From NCBI RefSeq assembly GCF_030159255.1, contig NZ_BSCT01000019.1, positions 87,031 to 151,030 on the forward strand: a stretch of DNA of 64,000 nt, read 5' to 3'. This stretch comes from Bradyrhizobium sp. SSBR45G. GTDB lineage: Bacteria; Pseudomonadota; Alphaproteobacteria; Rhizobiales; Xanthobacteraceae. Both the position numbers and the translations under genes were made by a program. The notes beneath the pieces were generated by a model. That model searched no databases and was not told the origin of the DNA. It worked only from the letters and a program-made list of their open reading frames with translations. Shown piece by piece: positions 1 to 8,579 of the stretch (the stretch's first letter is position 1; each line of letters begins with the position of its first letter).

Positions 1-169
1 GGTCGTCGTGCAGGCCCTGGATCAGCGGCGTCAGGACACGGTCGGGAACGTAGGGGACGAGGCCGATCTCGTTGCGCTTGAAGCTGCGCAGAATGATGTC
101 GTGCCAGCCCGGCGTGGATGCCGATCGCGCCGCATCGGCCTCGGTGGCCATTCCCGTCTCTCCCGTCAT
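1..169 (-). CDS. ThDP-binding decarboxylase-like protein, N-terminal fragment (runs off left edge)
   Basis: Reading leftwards from an ATG at 169 gives 56 codons open to the window edge, so only the N-terminus is present. The start of the chain is MTGETGMATEADAARS, followed by a stretch containing GWHDIILRSFKRNEIG and LVPYVPDRVLTPLI. This resembles the N-terminal pyrimidine-binding domain of sulfopyruvate/phosphonopyruvate decarboxylase-type thiamine diphosphate enzymes, where a W-x-D-x-I-x-x-x-L segment precedes a V-x-Y-V-P-D motif. It is divergent from the hydroxyacid dehydrogenase at 317, with about 150 bases between the two starts, so both may act on a related 2-oxo or 2-hydroxy acid. The fragment is short and the family call is tentative. 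Confidence 0.55.
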   Translation of the reverse strand, partial: MTGETGMATEADAARSASTPGWHDIILRSFKRNEIGLVPYVPDRVLTPLIQGLHDD

Positions 170-316
170 GGTCGCGGCGTTGCCGACGCCTGCGTGGCTC
201 GTTGGCGCCGAGCTTGACGGCCCGGGGACGATTGTCAACATGCCGGCCCCGGCCGGTCGGGCATCCGCCTTCCCAAGTCCGGGATCAAGAGCAAGAAACC
301 AGGAGGTCACCTGTTC

Positions 317-1366
317 ATGGCCGCGAATTCCAAGCGCGTCTTCTATGTCAAATATCTCGCGCATCCGATCTTCAGCGAGCTGCTTGCGGCGCGCCCCGAC
401 GTCCGGCTCGACCGGCTGGAGAACGACAGTTCAGAGGCCGAGACGGCGCCGATCCTGGCGGCGGCCCACGCCTACCAGATCGGCGCCGCCCGCGACGAGC
501 TGGCCCCGCGCTTCCATGTCGATGCCGACCTGCTGCGCCGCGCGCCCAACCTGCTGATCGTCTCCAGCAACGGCGCCGGCTACGACCCGGTCGATGTCGA
601 GGCCTGCACGAAGGCCGGCGTGCTGGTCGTCAACCAGTCCGGCGGCAACGCCCATTCCGTCGCCGAGCACACGCTGGGCATGATGCTGACCCTGTCGAAG
701 CGCATCATCCAGTCCGACCGCCGGCTGCGGCGGGAGCGCGACGTCAACCGCAACGATCTGATCGGCAACGAGGTGCAGGGGCGCACGATCGGCATCGTCG
801 GGCTGGGCAACGTCGGCCGCCGCGTGGCCGAGCTGTGCCGCGGCCTGCTCGGCATGACGGTGCTGGCCTACGATCCGTATCTGTCGGCGGACGAGATCGC
901 CGCACGGGGGGCCGAAAAGGTCGAGCTTGAAGACCTGATGCGACGCGCCGACTTCGTCTCGATCAACTGCCCGCTGACGAGGGACAGTCGCGGCATGATC
1001 GGCGCCCGGGAGTTCGCGCTGATGCAGCCGCATGCCTATTTCGTCACCACCGCCCGCGGCTTCATCCACGACGAGGAGGCGCTGCTCGCGGCACTCACCG
1101 AGCAGCGCATCGCCGGCGCCGGGCTCGACGTCTGGGCCAAGGAGCCGCCGCCGCCGGACCATCCGCTGCTGCAGCTCGACAACGTCCTGGCGAGCCCGCA
1201 CACGGCCGGGGTCACCCGCGAGGCGCGGCAGAACATGGGCCGGATCGCGGCCGAGCAGCTGCTGGGTGCGCTGGATGGCGGGCGGCCACCGCGGCTGATC
1301 AACCCGGAGGCGTGGCCACGCTACAGCGCCCGGTTCCGCGAGGCGTTCGGCGTGACGCCGGCCTAG
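317..1366 (+). CDS. D-isomer-specific 2-hydroxyacid dehydrogenase (SerA-like)
   Basis: 349 residues, the usual length for this family. These enzymes reduce 2-oxo acids or oxidise D-2-hydroxy acids with NAD(P) in the cytoplasm. The Rossmann motif GLGNVG lies at residues 162-167. The catalytic set is complete: Arg247 in TARGF, Glu276 in WAKEP and His295 in SPHTAG. Before that comes the substrate-domain motif SNGAGYD near 84-90. The ATG at 317 follows a purine-rich AGGAGG at about 301-306. It is divergent from a ThDP-enzyme gene at the left edge, which suggests a small keto-acid pathway, but the substrate cannot be read from sequence. A phosphoglycerate dehydrogenase role is less likely because the C-terminal ACT domain is absent. 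Confidence 0.85.
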   Translation: MAANSKRVFYVKYLAHPIFSELLAARPDVRLDRLENDSSEAETAPILAAAHAYQIGAARDELAPRFHVDADLLRRAPNLLIVSSNGAGYDPVDVEACTKAGVLVVNQSGGNAHSVAEHTLGMMLTLSKRIIQSDRRLRRERDVNRNDLIGNEVQGRTIGIVGLGNVGRRVAELCRGLLGMTVLAYDPYLSADEIAARGAEKVELEDLMRRADFVSINCPLTRDSRGMIGAREFALMQPHAYFVTTARGFIHDEEALLAALTEQRIAGAGLDVWAKEPPPPDHPLLQLDNVLASPHTAGVTREARQNMGRIAAEQLLGALDGGRPPRLINPEAWPRYSARFREAFGVTPA

Positions 1367-1385
1367 CCGGCGGAGGCGAGAGGGT

Positions 1386-1439
1386 GGGGAGAAGATTTGG
1401 TGTGCCGGGGGCTGCAATGCAGCAACAAATCTTCTCTCC
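1386..1439 (+). terminator. Long stem-loop downstream of the dehydrogenase
   Basis: A 14-base arm at 1386-1399 (GGGGAGAAGATTTG) pairs with 1426-1439 (CAAATCTTCTCTCC) with one mismatch. The interior contains a second hairpin, GCTGC-AAT-GCAGC, at 1411-1423. It starts 20 bases after the stop codon. There is no clear T-run, so it could be a terminator or a 3' mRNA-stabilising structure. Confidence 0.45.
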
Positions 1440-1797
1440 AGCGTGGCTTCGACGAAGCGGACATTGCTATTTTCCGCCGCGTCTCGACAGGCCAGGGGTT
1501 GCTGATCATTTTCCCAGGAGCGCCATGAGCTTGAGCAGGACTTTTCGCTCGGCGCCGAAGGGAATCGGGTCCAATGCGCCGGCTGAATTCAATCCTGAAG
1601 TCGACCCACGGTCGCGTTCGGCGCGCGGTGTCGAAGTTCGTCGCGATCGCCGCTGCCAGCCTGCCCTCCGTCGGCGCCTGAGCGTCGGTTCCACTGCTGC
1701 ATCAAATATTTGCATCGGCTGTTTGATATCGGTCAACGGCGGACCCGCAAGCGCGGTAACATCTCCTTCGAGCACTGCTTGAGAGGCAGGAGGTTGC
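1440..1797. other. Intergenic stretch with no recognisable gene
   Basis: About 360 bases. Open frames exist on both strands, for example a 97-codon minus-strand frame at 1506-1799, but they lack recognisable motifs and a plausible ribosome site. A purine-rich GGCAGGAGG at about 1786-1794 serves as ribosome-binding site for the gene at 1798. Confidence 0.5.
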
Positions 1798-2010
1798 ATG
1801 GCGCGCTATGTCATCCATTTCATGAAGGACGTGCTGGGCGAGAACGGCCGCCAGTGCGAGATCTGCCAGAGCACGCTGGAGGTTGAGGCCGACAGCGAAG
1901 GCGAGGCGGCAGAGATCGCCAAGCAGGAGTTCTGCAAGACGCAGAACCTGCGTGACTGGTCGCTGCATGCCGACCGGATGCAGGTGAAGGCGGCCGACTT
2001 CCCGTCCTGA
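1798..2010 (+). CDS. Small conserved-type hypothetical protein with a CxxC pair
   Basis: 70 residues starting from an ATG that follows AGGAGG with a spacing of a few bases, which is a strong start. The protein has Cys20 and Cys23 in a CEIC pair and a third cysteine in EFCKTQ, so it could bind a metal or form a redox pair, though this is a guess from spacing alone. There is no signal peptide or membrane segment. It stands alone and converges on the GNAT gene at 2020, with only nine bases between the stops. Function is unknown. Confidence 0.65.
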   Translation: MARYVIHFMKDVLGENGRQCEICQSTLEVEADSEGEAAEIAKQEFCKTQNLRDWSLHADRMQVKAADFPS

Positions 2011-2017
2011 CGCGCAA

Positions 2018-2032
2018 GCTCAGCGGCTGAGC
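2018..2032. terminator. Short perfect hairpin between convergent genes
   Basis: GCTCAG-CGG-CTGAGC, six paired bases with a three-base loop, overlaps the last codons of the minus-strand GNAT gene and lies just after the stop of the plus-strand small gene. There is no T-run on either side, so it is at best a weak bidirectional stop. Confidence 0.25.
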
Positions 2033-2592
2033 CCTGCAGGCGGCTCGCCGCTGCCCGGGCCGAGGGAGCGCTGAACCATCACCGTGTCGGACCATCGGCC
2101 ATAGCGATAGGCAACCCCCGGAAGCAAGCCGACCCGAACGAAGCCGAACCTCTCATGGATGCCGAGTGAGGCGGTGTTGTCGGCGTCGATATAGCCGATC
2201 ATCTGCCGGTAGCCGGCCGCAGCCGAGGCATCGATCAGGGCCTGCATCAGCAGCCGGCCGACGCCGCGGCCGAGATGCTCGTGGTGGACGTAGATCGAAT
2301 GCTTGACCGCGAACCGGTAGGCCGGCCGCTTCCGGAACTGGACGACATAGGCATAGCCGACCACCTCGCCGCGGAACGTCGCGACCAGATGCGGCAGCCG
2401 CTGGTTACGCAGGTTCTTGCGCCGCTGCTTGAGGTCGTCGGGCTCCGGCGCGCCGGAGTTCGCGGCGCCGTCCTCGACGCCGCGGCGGATGTGTCGCCGG
2501 TAGATGGACAGCATCGCCTCGACGTCCTCGTCGCGCGACGGCCGAACCAGGACCGGCGGTTCGGTCTCGAGACCGGTCGGGGTGCTGTCCAT
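2020..2592 (-). CDS. GNAT-family N-acetyltransferase
   Basis: 190 residues from the ATG at 2592. The fold is visible in order: an N-terminal strand-helix (VLVRPSRDEDVEAMLSIY), a central strand (GEVVGYAYV), the acetyl-CoA loop HLGRGVGRLLMQALID (the R/Q-x-x-G-x-G/A motif) and the C-terminal ERFGFVRVGLLPGVAYR. It resembles the phosphinothricin/L-amino-acid acetyltransferase branch. It starts eight bases after the stop of the Orn/Lys/Arg decarboxylase gene, so the two are probably co-transcribed. That makes a polyamine or basic amino acid a reasonable but unproven substrate. Confidence 0.82.
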   Translation of the reverse strand: MDSTPTGLETEPPVLVRPSRDEDVEAMLSIYRRHIRRGVEDGAANSGAPEPDDLKQRRKNLRNQRLPHLVATFRGEVVGYAYVVQFRKRPAYRFAVKHSIYVHHEHLGRGVGRLLMQALIDASAAAGYRQMIGYIDADNTASLGIHERFGFVRVGLLPGVAYRYGRWSDTVMVQRSLGPGSGEPPAGLSR

Positions 2593-2600
2593 GGTTCGAA

Positions 2601-4958
2601 TTACTCTGCGCAAACATAGGTATGGAGCCGGATCCGGCCAGCTTCGTCGATCTCCTTGTACAATCCCTGAATCTCGACGTCGAAACCCGGAAAGACGTTG
2701 AAGGCGCGCTCGAACATCTTGAGGTAATCGATCATCGGCCTGGCGCGGTCCGACAGCCGTTCGCCGGGCACGATGGTCGCAATGCCCGGCGGATAGACCA
2801 CGAAGGGCGTTGTGGCGATGCGACCGGCAATGCGGTCGATCGGCAGGTAGTCGACTTCGTTGCGCATCAGCGCGCGCGCCGCCTCGCGCGGCGACAGCGC
2901 GATCTCCGGCATGTGCTGCGGCTGGAACTGCCTGGCCTGCAGCGCGCTGACCTCGGCCTCGCGGTAAAACCGGTGCATCTCGGCACAGAGGTCGCGCAGC
3001 CGCGTCTTGCCATAGCGGGTGAAGCGCTTGCGCGTGAACTCCGGGATGGCATCCTCCAGCAGCACGTTGTCGTCGTGCAGCCGCTTGAAGGCGACGAGGC
3101 CGCTGATCAGGGTGCCGGCCTTGCTCGCCTCGACGCCCGGCGTCAGAAGGAAGAGCAGCGAGTTGAGGTCGTTCTTCTCGGCGACGATACGGTTCTCGCG
3201 CAGATATTGCGCGACGACCGGCGCCGGGATTCCGTGCTCCGCATAGCCGCCATTGGCGCGGTCGAAGCCGGGGGTCAAAAGCGTCAGCTTGTTCGGGTCG
3301 GTCATGGCGAAGCCGGGCGCCAGATCCGGGAAGCCATGCCAGGCCTCGCCCGGCGCGAGCTGCCACAGCGCGGCGTCGGTTGCGAGCTGGTCGGTCGAGA
3401 TCGCTTCCCAGGCGACGTCGTGCCGGGCGCCCGGGCTGGCTGCATCGGCGATCGACACCCGGTCGGGCACGAACGGCTCGAAGAACCAGCGCCGCGCCGG
3501 ATCCTTCTCCTTCTCCTCGAACTCCCGGCGCATCGCTCTGATCTTCTTGCGCAATTCGATGCCGAGCCGGATCGTGTCGTCCCACAGCACCTCGCCCGAG
3601 CGGCCCTTCATCATCTGGGCGCCGACGTCGAGCGAGGCGAACAGCGGATAGAACGGCGAGGTCGAGGCGTGCTGCATGAAGCTTTCGTTGAAGCGGCGGT
3701 GCTCGACGCGGCGCCGCTGCCCCTTGATGTGGCGATCCTTGACGTGGATCTGCGAGGCCTGGGAGAAGCTCGCGAGCTGCTTGTGGGTCGACTGCGTGGC
3801 GATGATGCCGGGCGCGTCGGGCCCGAGCTCGCCGAGGCCCATGGCGAAGCGGCCGGCATAGAGCGGGTGGAACTTCATGAAGCCCGCCCAGGCCTCGTCG
3901 AACATGATGTAGTCGCAGAGGTGGCCGATCCGTTTGAGGATCATCTCCGCGCTGTGGATGGTGCCGTCATAGGTGCACTGCTCGACCACGGCGACGCGGA
4001 ACGGCCGCTGCTTTCGCCAGGCGTCGGGGTCCTTGACCAGCGGATTGTCGCGGATCTGTTGCCGCAGCTGCTCCTCGTCGAGCAGGTCCCAGCGCATCGG
4101 GCCGATCAGGCCCCAGGCATTGCGGACGGTGGGGACGTACACGGGCACGCCGCCCGCGATCAGCAGCGCGCCATGATGGGCAGCCTTGTGGTTGTTGCGG
4201 TCGAACAGCACGAGATCGCCGTCGGTGACCAGCGCCCCCAGCACCACCTTGTTGGAGGTCGAGGTGCCGTTGAGGACGAAATAGGTCTTCTCGGCGCCAA
4301 AGATCTGCGCCGCCTCCTTCTGCGCCCGCAGCGCCGGTCCCTCATGGGTCAGGAGATCGCCGAGATCGAGCACGGAATTGTCGAGGTCGTCGCGAAACAC
4401 CGCCTCACCGAGATGCTCGACGAAGATCCGGCCGATCGGGCTGCGGCTGTAGAACACGCCGCCATTGTGGCCGGGGCAGGTCCAGAGCTGGTTGCCTTCC
4501 TCGGCATAGTCGACCAGCGTCCCGAAGAACGGCGTCTTCAGGGTCTCGGCATATTGCTTGAGGCGGCTGATCAGGTTCTTGGCGATGAACGCCGGCGTCT
4601 CCTCGGAGAGGAAGACGTAGCCGTCGATGAAGTCGAGCACCTCGACCGGCAGGTCCTCGAACCGTTTGCGCCGGATCAGCAGGATGATCGGGAAGTCGAG
4701 GCCGCGCCGGCGCATCAGGTTGATCAGAGCCGCCGTCTTGCCCTCCAATCCCTTCTTGCCCCAGTCCACCAGCATGCAGCCGATCGCAGCATCCGTCTGG
4801 ACGGCGATTTCGGCGTCTTCGAGCTTCCGGGCGCGGACGACCTCGAAACCCGAGCGCTGGATCTCCTCGATGATCTGGTTGAAGCGGACGCCGGCGAGGT
4901 CGTCGGTCTCGAAGACAGGCGCGGCGAACAGGAATGTGAAGCGGCGGAAGTAATCCAT
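2601..4958 (-). CDS. PLP-dependent Orn/Lys/Arg decarboxylase
   Basis: 785 residues from the ATG at 4958, which has GAAAGAG a few bases upstream. A GTG at 4988 would add ten residues but lacks a ribosome site. The architecture is that of the large fold-type I bacterial decarboxylases: a response-regulator-like wing domain (about 1-130), the PLP core with FDEAWAGF (Asp354) and the Schiff-base lysine Lys393 in STHKQ, then the C-terminal domain with NVFPGFD near the end. The reaction removes CO2 from arginine, lysine or ornithine to give agmatine, cadaverine or putrescine. Substrate cannot be decided from sequence. The GNAT gene follows directly. These enzymes serve polyamine synthesis or acid resistance. 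Confidence 0.9.
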   Translation of the reverse strand: MDYFRRFTFLFAAPVFETDDLAGVRFNQIIEEIQRSGFEVVRARKLEDAEIAVQTDAAIGCMLVDWGKKGLEGKTAALINLMRRRGLDFPIILLIRRKRFEDLPVEVLDFIDGYVFLSEETPAFIAKNLISRLKQYAETLKTPFFGTLVDYAEEGNQLWTCPGHNGGVFYSRSPIGRIFVEHLGEAVFRDDLDNSVLDLGDLLTHEGPALRAQKEAAQIFGAEKTYFVLNGTSTSNKVVLGALVTDGDLVLFDRNNHKAAHHGALLIAGGVPVYVPTVRNAWGLIGPMRWDLLDEEQLRQQIRDNPLVKDPDAWRKQRPFRVAVVEQCTYDGTIHSAEMILKRIGHLCDYIMFDEAWAGFMKFHPLYAGRFAMGLGELGPDAPGIIATQSTHKQLASFSQASQIHVKDRHIKGQRRRVEHRRFNESFMQHASTSPFYPLFASLDVGAQMMKGRSGEVLWDDTIRLGIELRKKIRAMRREFEEKEKDPARRWFFEPFVPDRVSIADAASPGARHDVAWEAISTDQLATDAALWQLAPGEAWHGFPDLAPGFAMTDPNKLTLLTPGFDRANGGYAEHGIPAPVVAQYLRENRIVAEKNDLNSLLFLLTPGVEASKAGTLISGLVAFKRLHDDNVLLEDAIPEFTRKRFTRYGKTRLRDLCAEMHRFYREAEVSALQARQFQPQHMPEIALSPREAARALMRNEVDYLPIDRIAGRIATTPFVVYPPGIATIVPGERLSDRARPMIDYLKMFERAFNVFPGFDVEIQGLYKEIDEAGRIRLHTYVCAE

Positions 4959-5164
4959 GAGACTCTTTCGGGCTGGGCGGGCAGCCACGTGTCGACGGGT
5001 TCGATGACAGCGGGATGACAGGAGGCAGGCAGCCGCGCGCAGGTTCTGCCCATGGGCCTGCTTTGTTCGCGTCCGTCGCGGCAGGCGACTGCGCGCTTGC
5101 GCTTGTGTTGGCGGTGTCGCAATGGCAATCGTCCCAACACTTTGCAGGGCTGAAAGGATCCGTG

Positions 5165-6220
5165 GTGCTTCCAGAATGGATCAGCGTTGATTGTGCGGCT
5201 CCCTCCGAGGCGCATCGTGAGGTGGCCTTGGCGCGTCAGGCGCAGCTGACCAAGCCGCTCGGAGCGCTCGGCCGGCTGGAGGAGGTCGCGGTCGAGCTCG
5301 CGGCGCTGCAGGCCTCGGACCGGCCGGGGGCCGAGCGGGTGCCGGTGGTGCTGTTCGCCGGCGACCATGGCGTCGCGGCGCAGGGGGTCTCCGCCTATCC
5401 GCCGGAAGTCACGGTGCAGATGATGCACAACTTTGCCGGCGGCGGCGCGGCCATCTCGGTTCTGGCGCGCAGCCTGGGCTGTCCGCTGGAGGTGGTCGAT
5501 GTCGGGACGCTGGCGGATGAGCCGGTGCGCGGCGTGGTCGTCGACAAGCCGCGGCGCGGCACACGCGATTTCAGCGTCGAGCCGGCACTGACGCCGGAGG
5601 AGGTTGCCTTCGCCTGCGAGGCCGGGCGGCGCGCCGTGGCGCGGCAGGCCGACCACGCGCCGGAGCTCGTGATCTTCGGCGAGATGGGAATCGGCAATAC
5701 GACCGCGGCGGCCGCCCTTGCCGCGGCGCTGTTGTCCTGTGCGCCTGCGGACATCGTCGGCAGCGGCACGGGGCTTGACGCCGATGGGCGGGCCAGAAAG
5801 GCGGCGGTCATTGCGGATGCCCTGGCGCGGCACGGATTGTCGTCCGGAGCAGCCGTCGCGGATATCATGGCCGCGGTCGGTGGTCTGGAGATCATCGCGA
5901 TGGCCGGGGCGATCATCGCCGCCGCACAGCGGCGCTGGCCGGTGCTGATCGACGGCTTCATCGTCTCGGTCGCGGCGCTTGCGGCCGTCAGGCTCAACCC
6001 GTCATGCCGGCCGTGGCTGCTGTTCTCACATCGCTCGGCCGAGCGCGGCCATGCCGTCGTGCTCGAGGCGCTCGGCGCCCGTGCTCTGATCGATCTCGAC
6101 CTGCGGCTCGGCGAGGCCTCCGGTGCGGCGACGGCGTTGCCGATCATTCGGCTCGCCTGTGCGCTCCACAACGGCATGGCCACCTTCGCGGAGGCTGCGG
6201 TCTCGGGGCGCGACGCCTGA
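5165..6220 (+). CDS. cobT: Nicotinate-nucleotide-dimethylbenzimidazole phosphoribosyltransferase
   Basis: 351 residues. The enzyme transfers phosphoribose from nicotinate mononucleotide to 5,6-dimethylbenzimidazole, giving alpha-ribazole 5'-phosphate, the lower-ligand precursor of B12. Family motifs include TKPLGALGRLEE near residues 29-40, FAGDHGVAAQGVSAYP and GEMGIGNTT at about 172-180. The start is the second of two tandem GTG codons. AAAGGA at 5153-5158 gives six bases of spacing to 5165 but only three to 5162. The open frame extends upstream to 5015, but that stretch has no family similarity. It overlaps the next gene by one base (TGATG). In Pseudomonas denitrificans naming this is cobU. 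Confidence 0.93.
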   Translation: MLPEWISVDCAAPSEAHREVALARQAQLTKPLGALGRLEEVAVELAALQASDRPGAERVPVVLFAGDHGVAAQGVSAYPPEVTVQMMHNFAGGGAAISVLARSLGCPLEVVDVGTLADEPVRGVVVDKPRRGTRDFSVEPALTPEEVAFACEAGRRAVARQADHAPELVIFGEMGIGNTTAAAALAAALLSCAPADIVGSGTGLDADGRARKAAVIADALARHGLSSGAAVADIMAAVGGLEIIAMAGAIIAAAQRRWPVLIDGFIVSVAALAAVRLNPSCRPWLLFSHRSAERGHAVVLEALGARALIDLDLRLGEASGAATALPIIRLACALHNGMATFAEAAVSGRDA

Positions 6221-6813
6221 TGCGGCTCGACCTCCTGCGGCACGGCACCACCGGACGAGACGGCTATCTCGACGGCCGCACCGATCCGCCGCTGAGCGAG
6301 ATCGGCTGGGAGCAGGTCCGGCGGCAGACGCAGAGCAGGATCTGGCGCCGCGTCGTCAGTTCGCCGTTGGCGCGCGCCTGCGCGGCGGCGGAGGATTACG
6401 CCCGGCAGACCGGCGGTGCGCTGGAGATCGACGGGGATTGGCGCGAGCTCGACTTCGGGCACTGGGACGGACGAAGCCGCAGCGACATCGCCGCCGAGCC
6501 GGGAGGTGAAGCCCTGCTCGATGCCTTCTACGCCGATGCTGCCGTCTCTGCGCCGGCCGGCGAGAGCTGGGCCGATCTGCAGACCCGGGTCGCGCGCGCG
6601 GTCGAACGCGTTCTCACCGTGCCCGAACCCACGCCGGTGCTGGTGATGACGCATGGTGGCGCCATGCGCGCCGCGCTCTCGCATCTGCTCGGCTGGCCGT
6701 TGCGGCAGCTCTGGAGCCTGCGCATCCATCCCGGCACCCGGATCACGCTCGAGGCGGGACTTGGCGGTGAGCGTGGTCCCTGGGGCGAAATCGTCGAGGT
6801 CATCCAGCCATGA
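6220..6813 (+). CDS. Histidine phosphatase, probable alpha-ribazole phosphatase
   Basis: 197 residues. It belongs to the histidine phosphatase superfamily. The phosphohistidine motif LLRHGTT is at residues 5-11, and the second catalytic histidine is in MTHGGAMRAALSHL. Placed between cobT and cobS with overlaps on both sides (one base and four bases), it most likely removes the 5'-phosphate of alpha-ribazole or of adenosylcobalamin 5'-phosphate, the CobC role of Salmonella. I leave the symbol blank because cobC is used here for the decarboxylase gene. The start is fixed by the TGATG overlap. Confidence 0.85.
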   Translation: MRLDLLRHGTTGRDGYLDGRTDPPLSEIGWEQVRRQTQSRIWRRVVSSPLARACAAAEDYARQTGGALEIDGDWRELDFGHWDGRSRSDIAAEPGGEALLDAFYADAAVSAPAGESWADLQTRVARAVERVLTVPEPTPVLVMTHGGAMRAALSHLLGWPLRQLWSLRIHPGTRITLEAGLGGERGPWGEIVEVIQP

Positions 6814-7529
6814 GTCTGCGGGAATTCTGGATCGCGTTGCAGTTCCTGACGCGGCTGCCGACGCCGCGGGTCGCAGAGACGCGATCCGACGACCTTGCAA
6901 AGGCGGTGGTCTGGTTTCCGGCCGCCGGATTGGTGATCGGCGCCTGCCTGGCAGTGATCGCGCGGCTGCTGCACGGCGCCGATCCGTGGCTCGTCGCGCT
7001 GGCCGTGCTGGCCGCTTGGATCTGGATCACCGGCGCGCTGCACCTCGACGGGCTTGGCGACGTCGCCGACGCGTTCGGCGCCGCGCATGGCAAGCCCGAG
7101 CGCTTCATCGCCGTGCTCGGCGATCCCCATGCCGGCAGCTTCGCCGTCGTCGCGATCGCTCTGCAGATCGCCGCCAAGCTGGTGCTGATCGCCGAGCTGG
7201 CGACGGGACCGACCGCCTGGGCGCTCGTGCTGATCCCTGCCTGGGCGCGGCTCGGCACGCTGGTCTGCAACAAGACGCTGCTGTCGCTGAAGCCGGGGCT
7301 GGGGGCGAGCATCTCGAACAGCGTCGGCTGGAATGTGATTGTCTCCTGGGGCGCTGCACTCGCGGTCGGCGCGCTGGCCGGCGCGGTCCCGACCTTGCTC
7401 GCCATCGTCCTCATGCCGGCGGTCGCGTTCTACTGGCAATGGAGGATCGGCGGCATCACCGGCGACTGTCACGGCGCCAGCATCGAGGTGATGGAAACGC
7501 TGCTGCTCGTCGCCTGCGTGCTCGGCTAG
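6810..7529 (+). CDS. cobS: Adenosylcobinamide-GDP ribazoletransferase (cobalamin synthase)
   Basis: 239 residues with several membrane segments (for example LVIGACLAVIARLL, LVALAVLAAWIWITGALHL and LLAIVLMPAVAFYW). It joins adenosylcobinamide-GDP and alpha-ribazole(-phosphate) to form adenosylcobalamin at the membrane. The CobS signature is visible: FLTRLPTP at the N-terminus, HLDGLGDVADAFG around 75-87 and the late GGITGDCHGAS. It begins inside the stop of the phosphatase gene (ATGA). Its 3' end overlaps the convergent cobC by four bases. Confidence 0.92.
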   Translation: MSLREFWIALQFLTRLPTPRVAETRSDDLAKAVVWFPAAGLVIGACLAVIARLLHGADPWLVALAVLAAWIWITGALHLDGLGDVADAFGAAHGKPERFIAVLGDPHAGSFAVVAIALQIAAKLVLIAELATGPTAWALVLIPAWARLGTLVCNKTLLSLKPGLGASISNSVGWNVIVSWGAALAVGALAGAVPTLLAIVLMPAVAFYWQWRIGGITGDCHGASIEVMETLLLVACVLG

Positions 7530-8557
7530 GACGCGTTGCCGAGCGCCTGCGCCAGGCGTTGCCAGTCGGCCTCCCGGCCCGGCAGGCCAAAGCGCAGCCA
7601 ACGCGGATGCGCCGGAAAACGCCGGACATGGATGCCGTGACGGGCGAGCCGGTCGGCGATGTCAGGCGCGCCGGCCGCCGTGACCAGCCGGAACAGCGGC
7701 GTGCCGCCGACGGCCGTGCACCCGGCCTGTCCCAGAAGCGCGTCGAGGCGCAGACAATCCGTCGCCAGGCGGGCGCGCGTCTCGTGCAGCCACGAATCAT
7801 CGGTCAGCGCGGTGGTTCCGATCGCAAGCGCTGCGCCCGACACCGCCCAGGGTCCGAGCTCGTCGCGCAGCTGCTGCACGATGTCGTCTGAGCCGATTGC
7901 AAAGCCGAGGCGCACACCGGCCAGGCCATAAACCTTGCCGAACGAGCGCAGCACGATCGTAACCGGCGGTAGCGCCGCTGCGAGGCTTGCATCAGCGGGA
8001 TAGAGGTCGGCGAACGCCTCGTCGACGACCAGCAGGCCGTCGCGCCGGCGCAGCCTCGCGGCCAAGCCGATCAGCGTGTCGCGCGGCAGCAGACGACCGG
8101 TCGGATTATTGGGATTCACCACCACCACGATGTCGGCGTCAGCGCATGCGTCGAGGTCCTCCACGAGCAGCACGCGATGGCCACAGCGGCGCCAGCACAG
8201 CGCATGCTCCTGATAGGTCGGTGCGAGTACCGCGACGGTCGATCGCGGGCGCAGCCGCGGCAGGATCTGCAGAACGGCCTGGGTGCCTGGTGCGGCAACG
8301 ATCGCATCGGGGCTGGCGACGCCATAGCGCATCGCTGCCGCCGCCCGCAGCGCACGGTCGTCGTCCCCGGTTGGCAGGCGAGCCCAGCTCGCGGGGGGGA
8401 TGCCGGGGATGGGATAGGGCACCGGATTGATGCCGGTCGACAGATCGATCCACGGCTGCGGCGCATCCGGGTAGCGGAGGCTGACGCCATCGAGATCGCC
8501 GCCGTGAACGATCGCTTCCGGCTGATCGGTGCGCGTGCTAGTCGCTCTCTCGTCCAT
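7526..8557 (-). CDS. cobC: Threonine-phosphate decarboxylase-type aminotransferase (cobalamin aminopropanol arm)
   Basis: 343 residues, PLP-dependent class I/II aminotransferase fold. NPNNPTG lies at 148-154, DEAF at 179-182 and the PLP lysine is Lys208 in SFGKVYGLAGVRLGF. In B12-making bacteria this protein decarboxylates L-threonine phosphate to aminopropanol phosphate, which CobD attaches to the corrin. The GGDLDGVSLRYP and DLSTGINPVPYP segments near the N-terminus are typical. It lies antisense between cobS and cobD: its 3' end overlaps cobS and its start is only 22 bases from the divergent cobD start. The minus-strand promoter must therefore lie within or against cobD. Confidence 0.9.
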   Translation of the reverse strand: MDERATSTRTDQPEAIVHGGDLDGVSLRYPDAPQPWIDLSTGINPVPYPIPGIPPASWARLPTGDDDRALRAAAAMRYGVASPDAIVAAPGTQAVLQILPRLRPRSTVAVLAPTYQEHALCWRRCGHRVLLVEDLDACADADIVVVVNPNNPTGRLLPRDTLIGLAARLRRRDGLLVVDEAFADLYPADASLAAALPPVTIVLRSFGKVYGLAGVRLGFAIGSDDIVQQLRDELGPWAVSGAALAIGTTALTDDSWLHETRARLATDCLRLDALLGQAGCTAVGGTPLFRLVTAAGAPDIADRLARHGIHVRRFPAHPRWLRFGLPGREADWQRLAQALGNAS

Positions 8558-8579
8558 GTCTGTCCTTTAGCGGAGATCG

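Noticed and set aside
2622..5018. A 798-codon open frame on the plus strand opposite the Orn/Lys/Arg decarboxylase gene
   Set aside because: It mirrors the coding strand of a gene with clear motifs, has no family features of its own, and arises from high G+C codon use. The same holds for other long antisense frames, for example 5395-6900 and 49875-51233.
5018..5164. A possible cobalamin riboswitch before cobT
   Set aside because: None of the conserved blocks found at 12236-12400 occurs here. The stretch has only a ribosome site.
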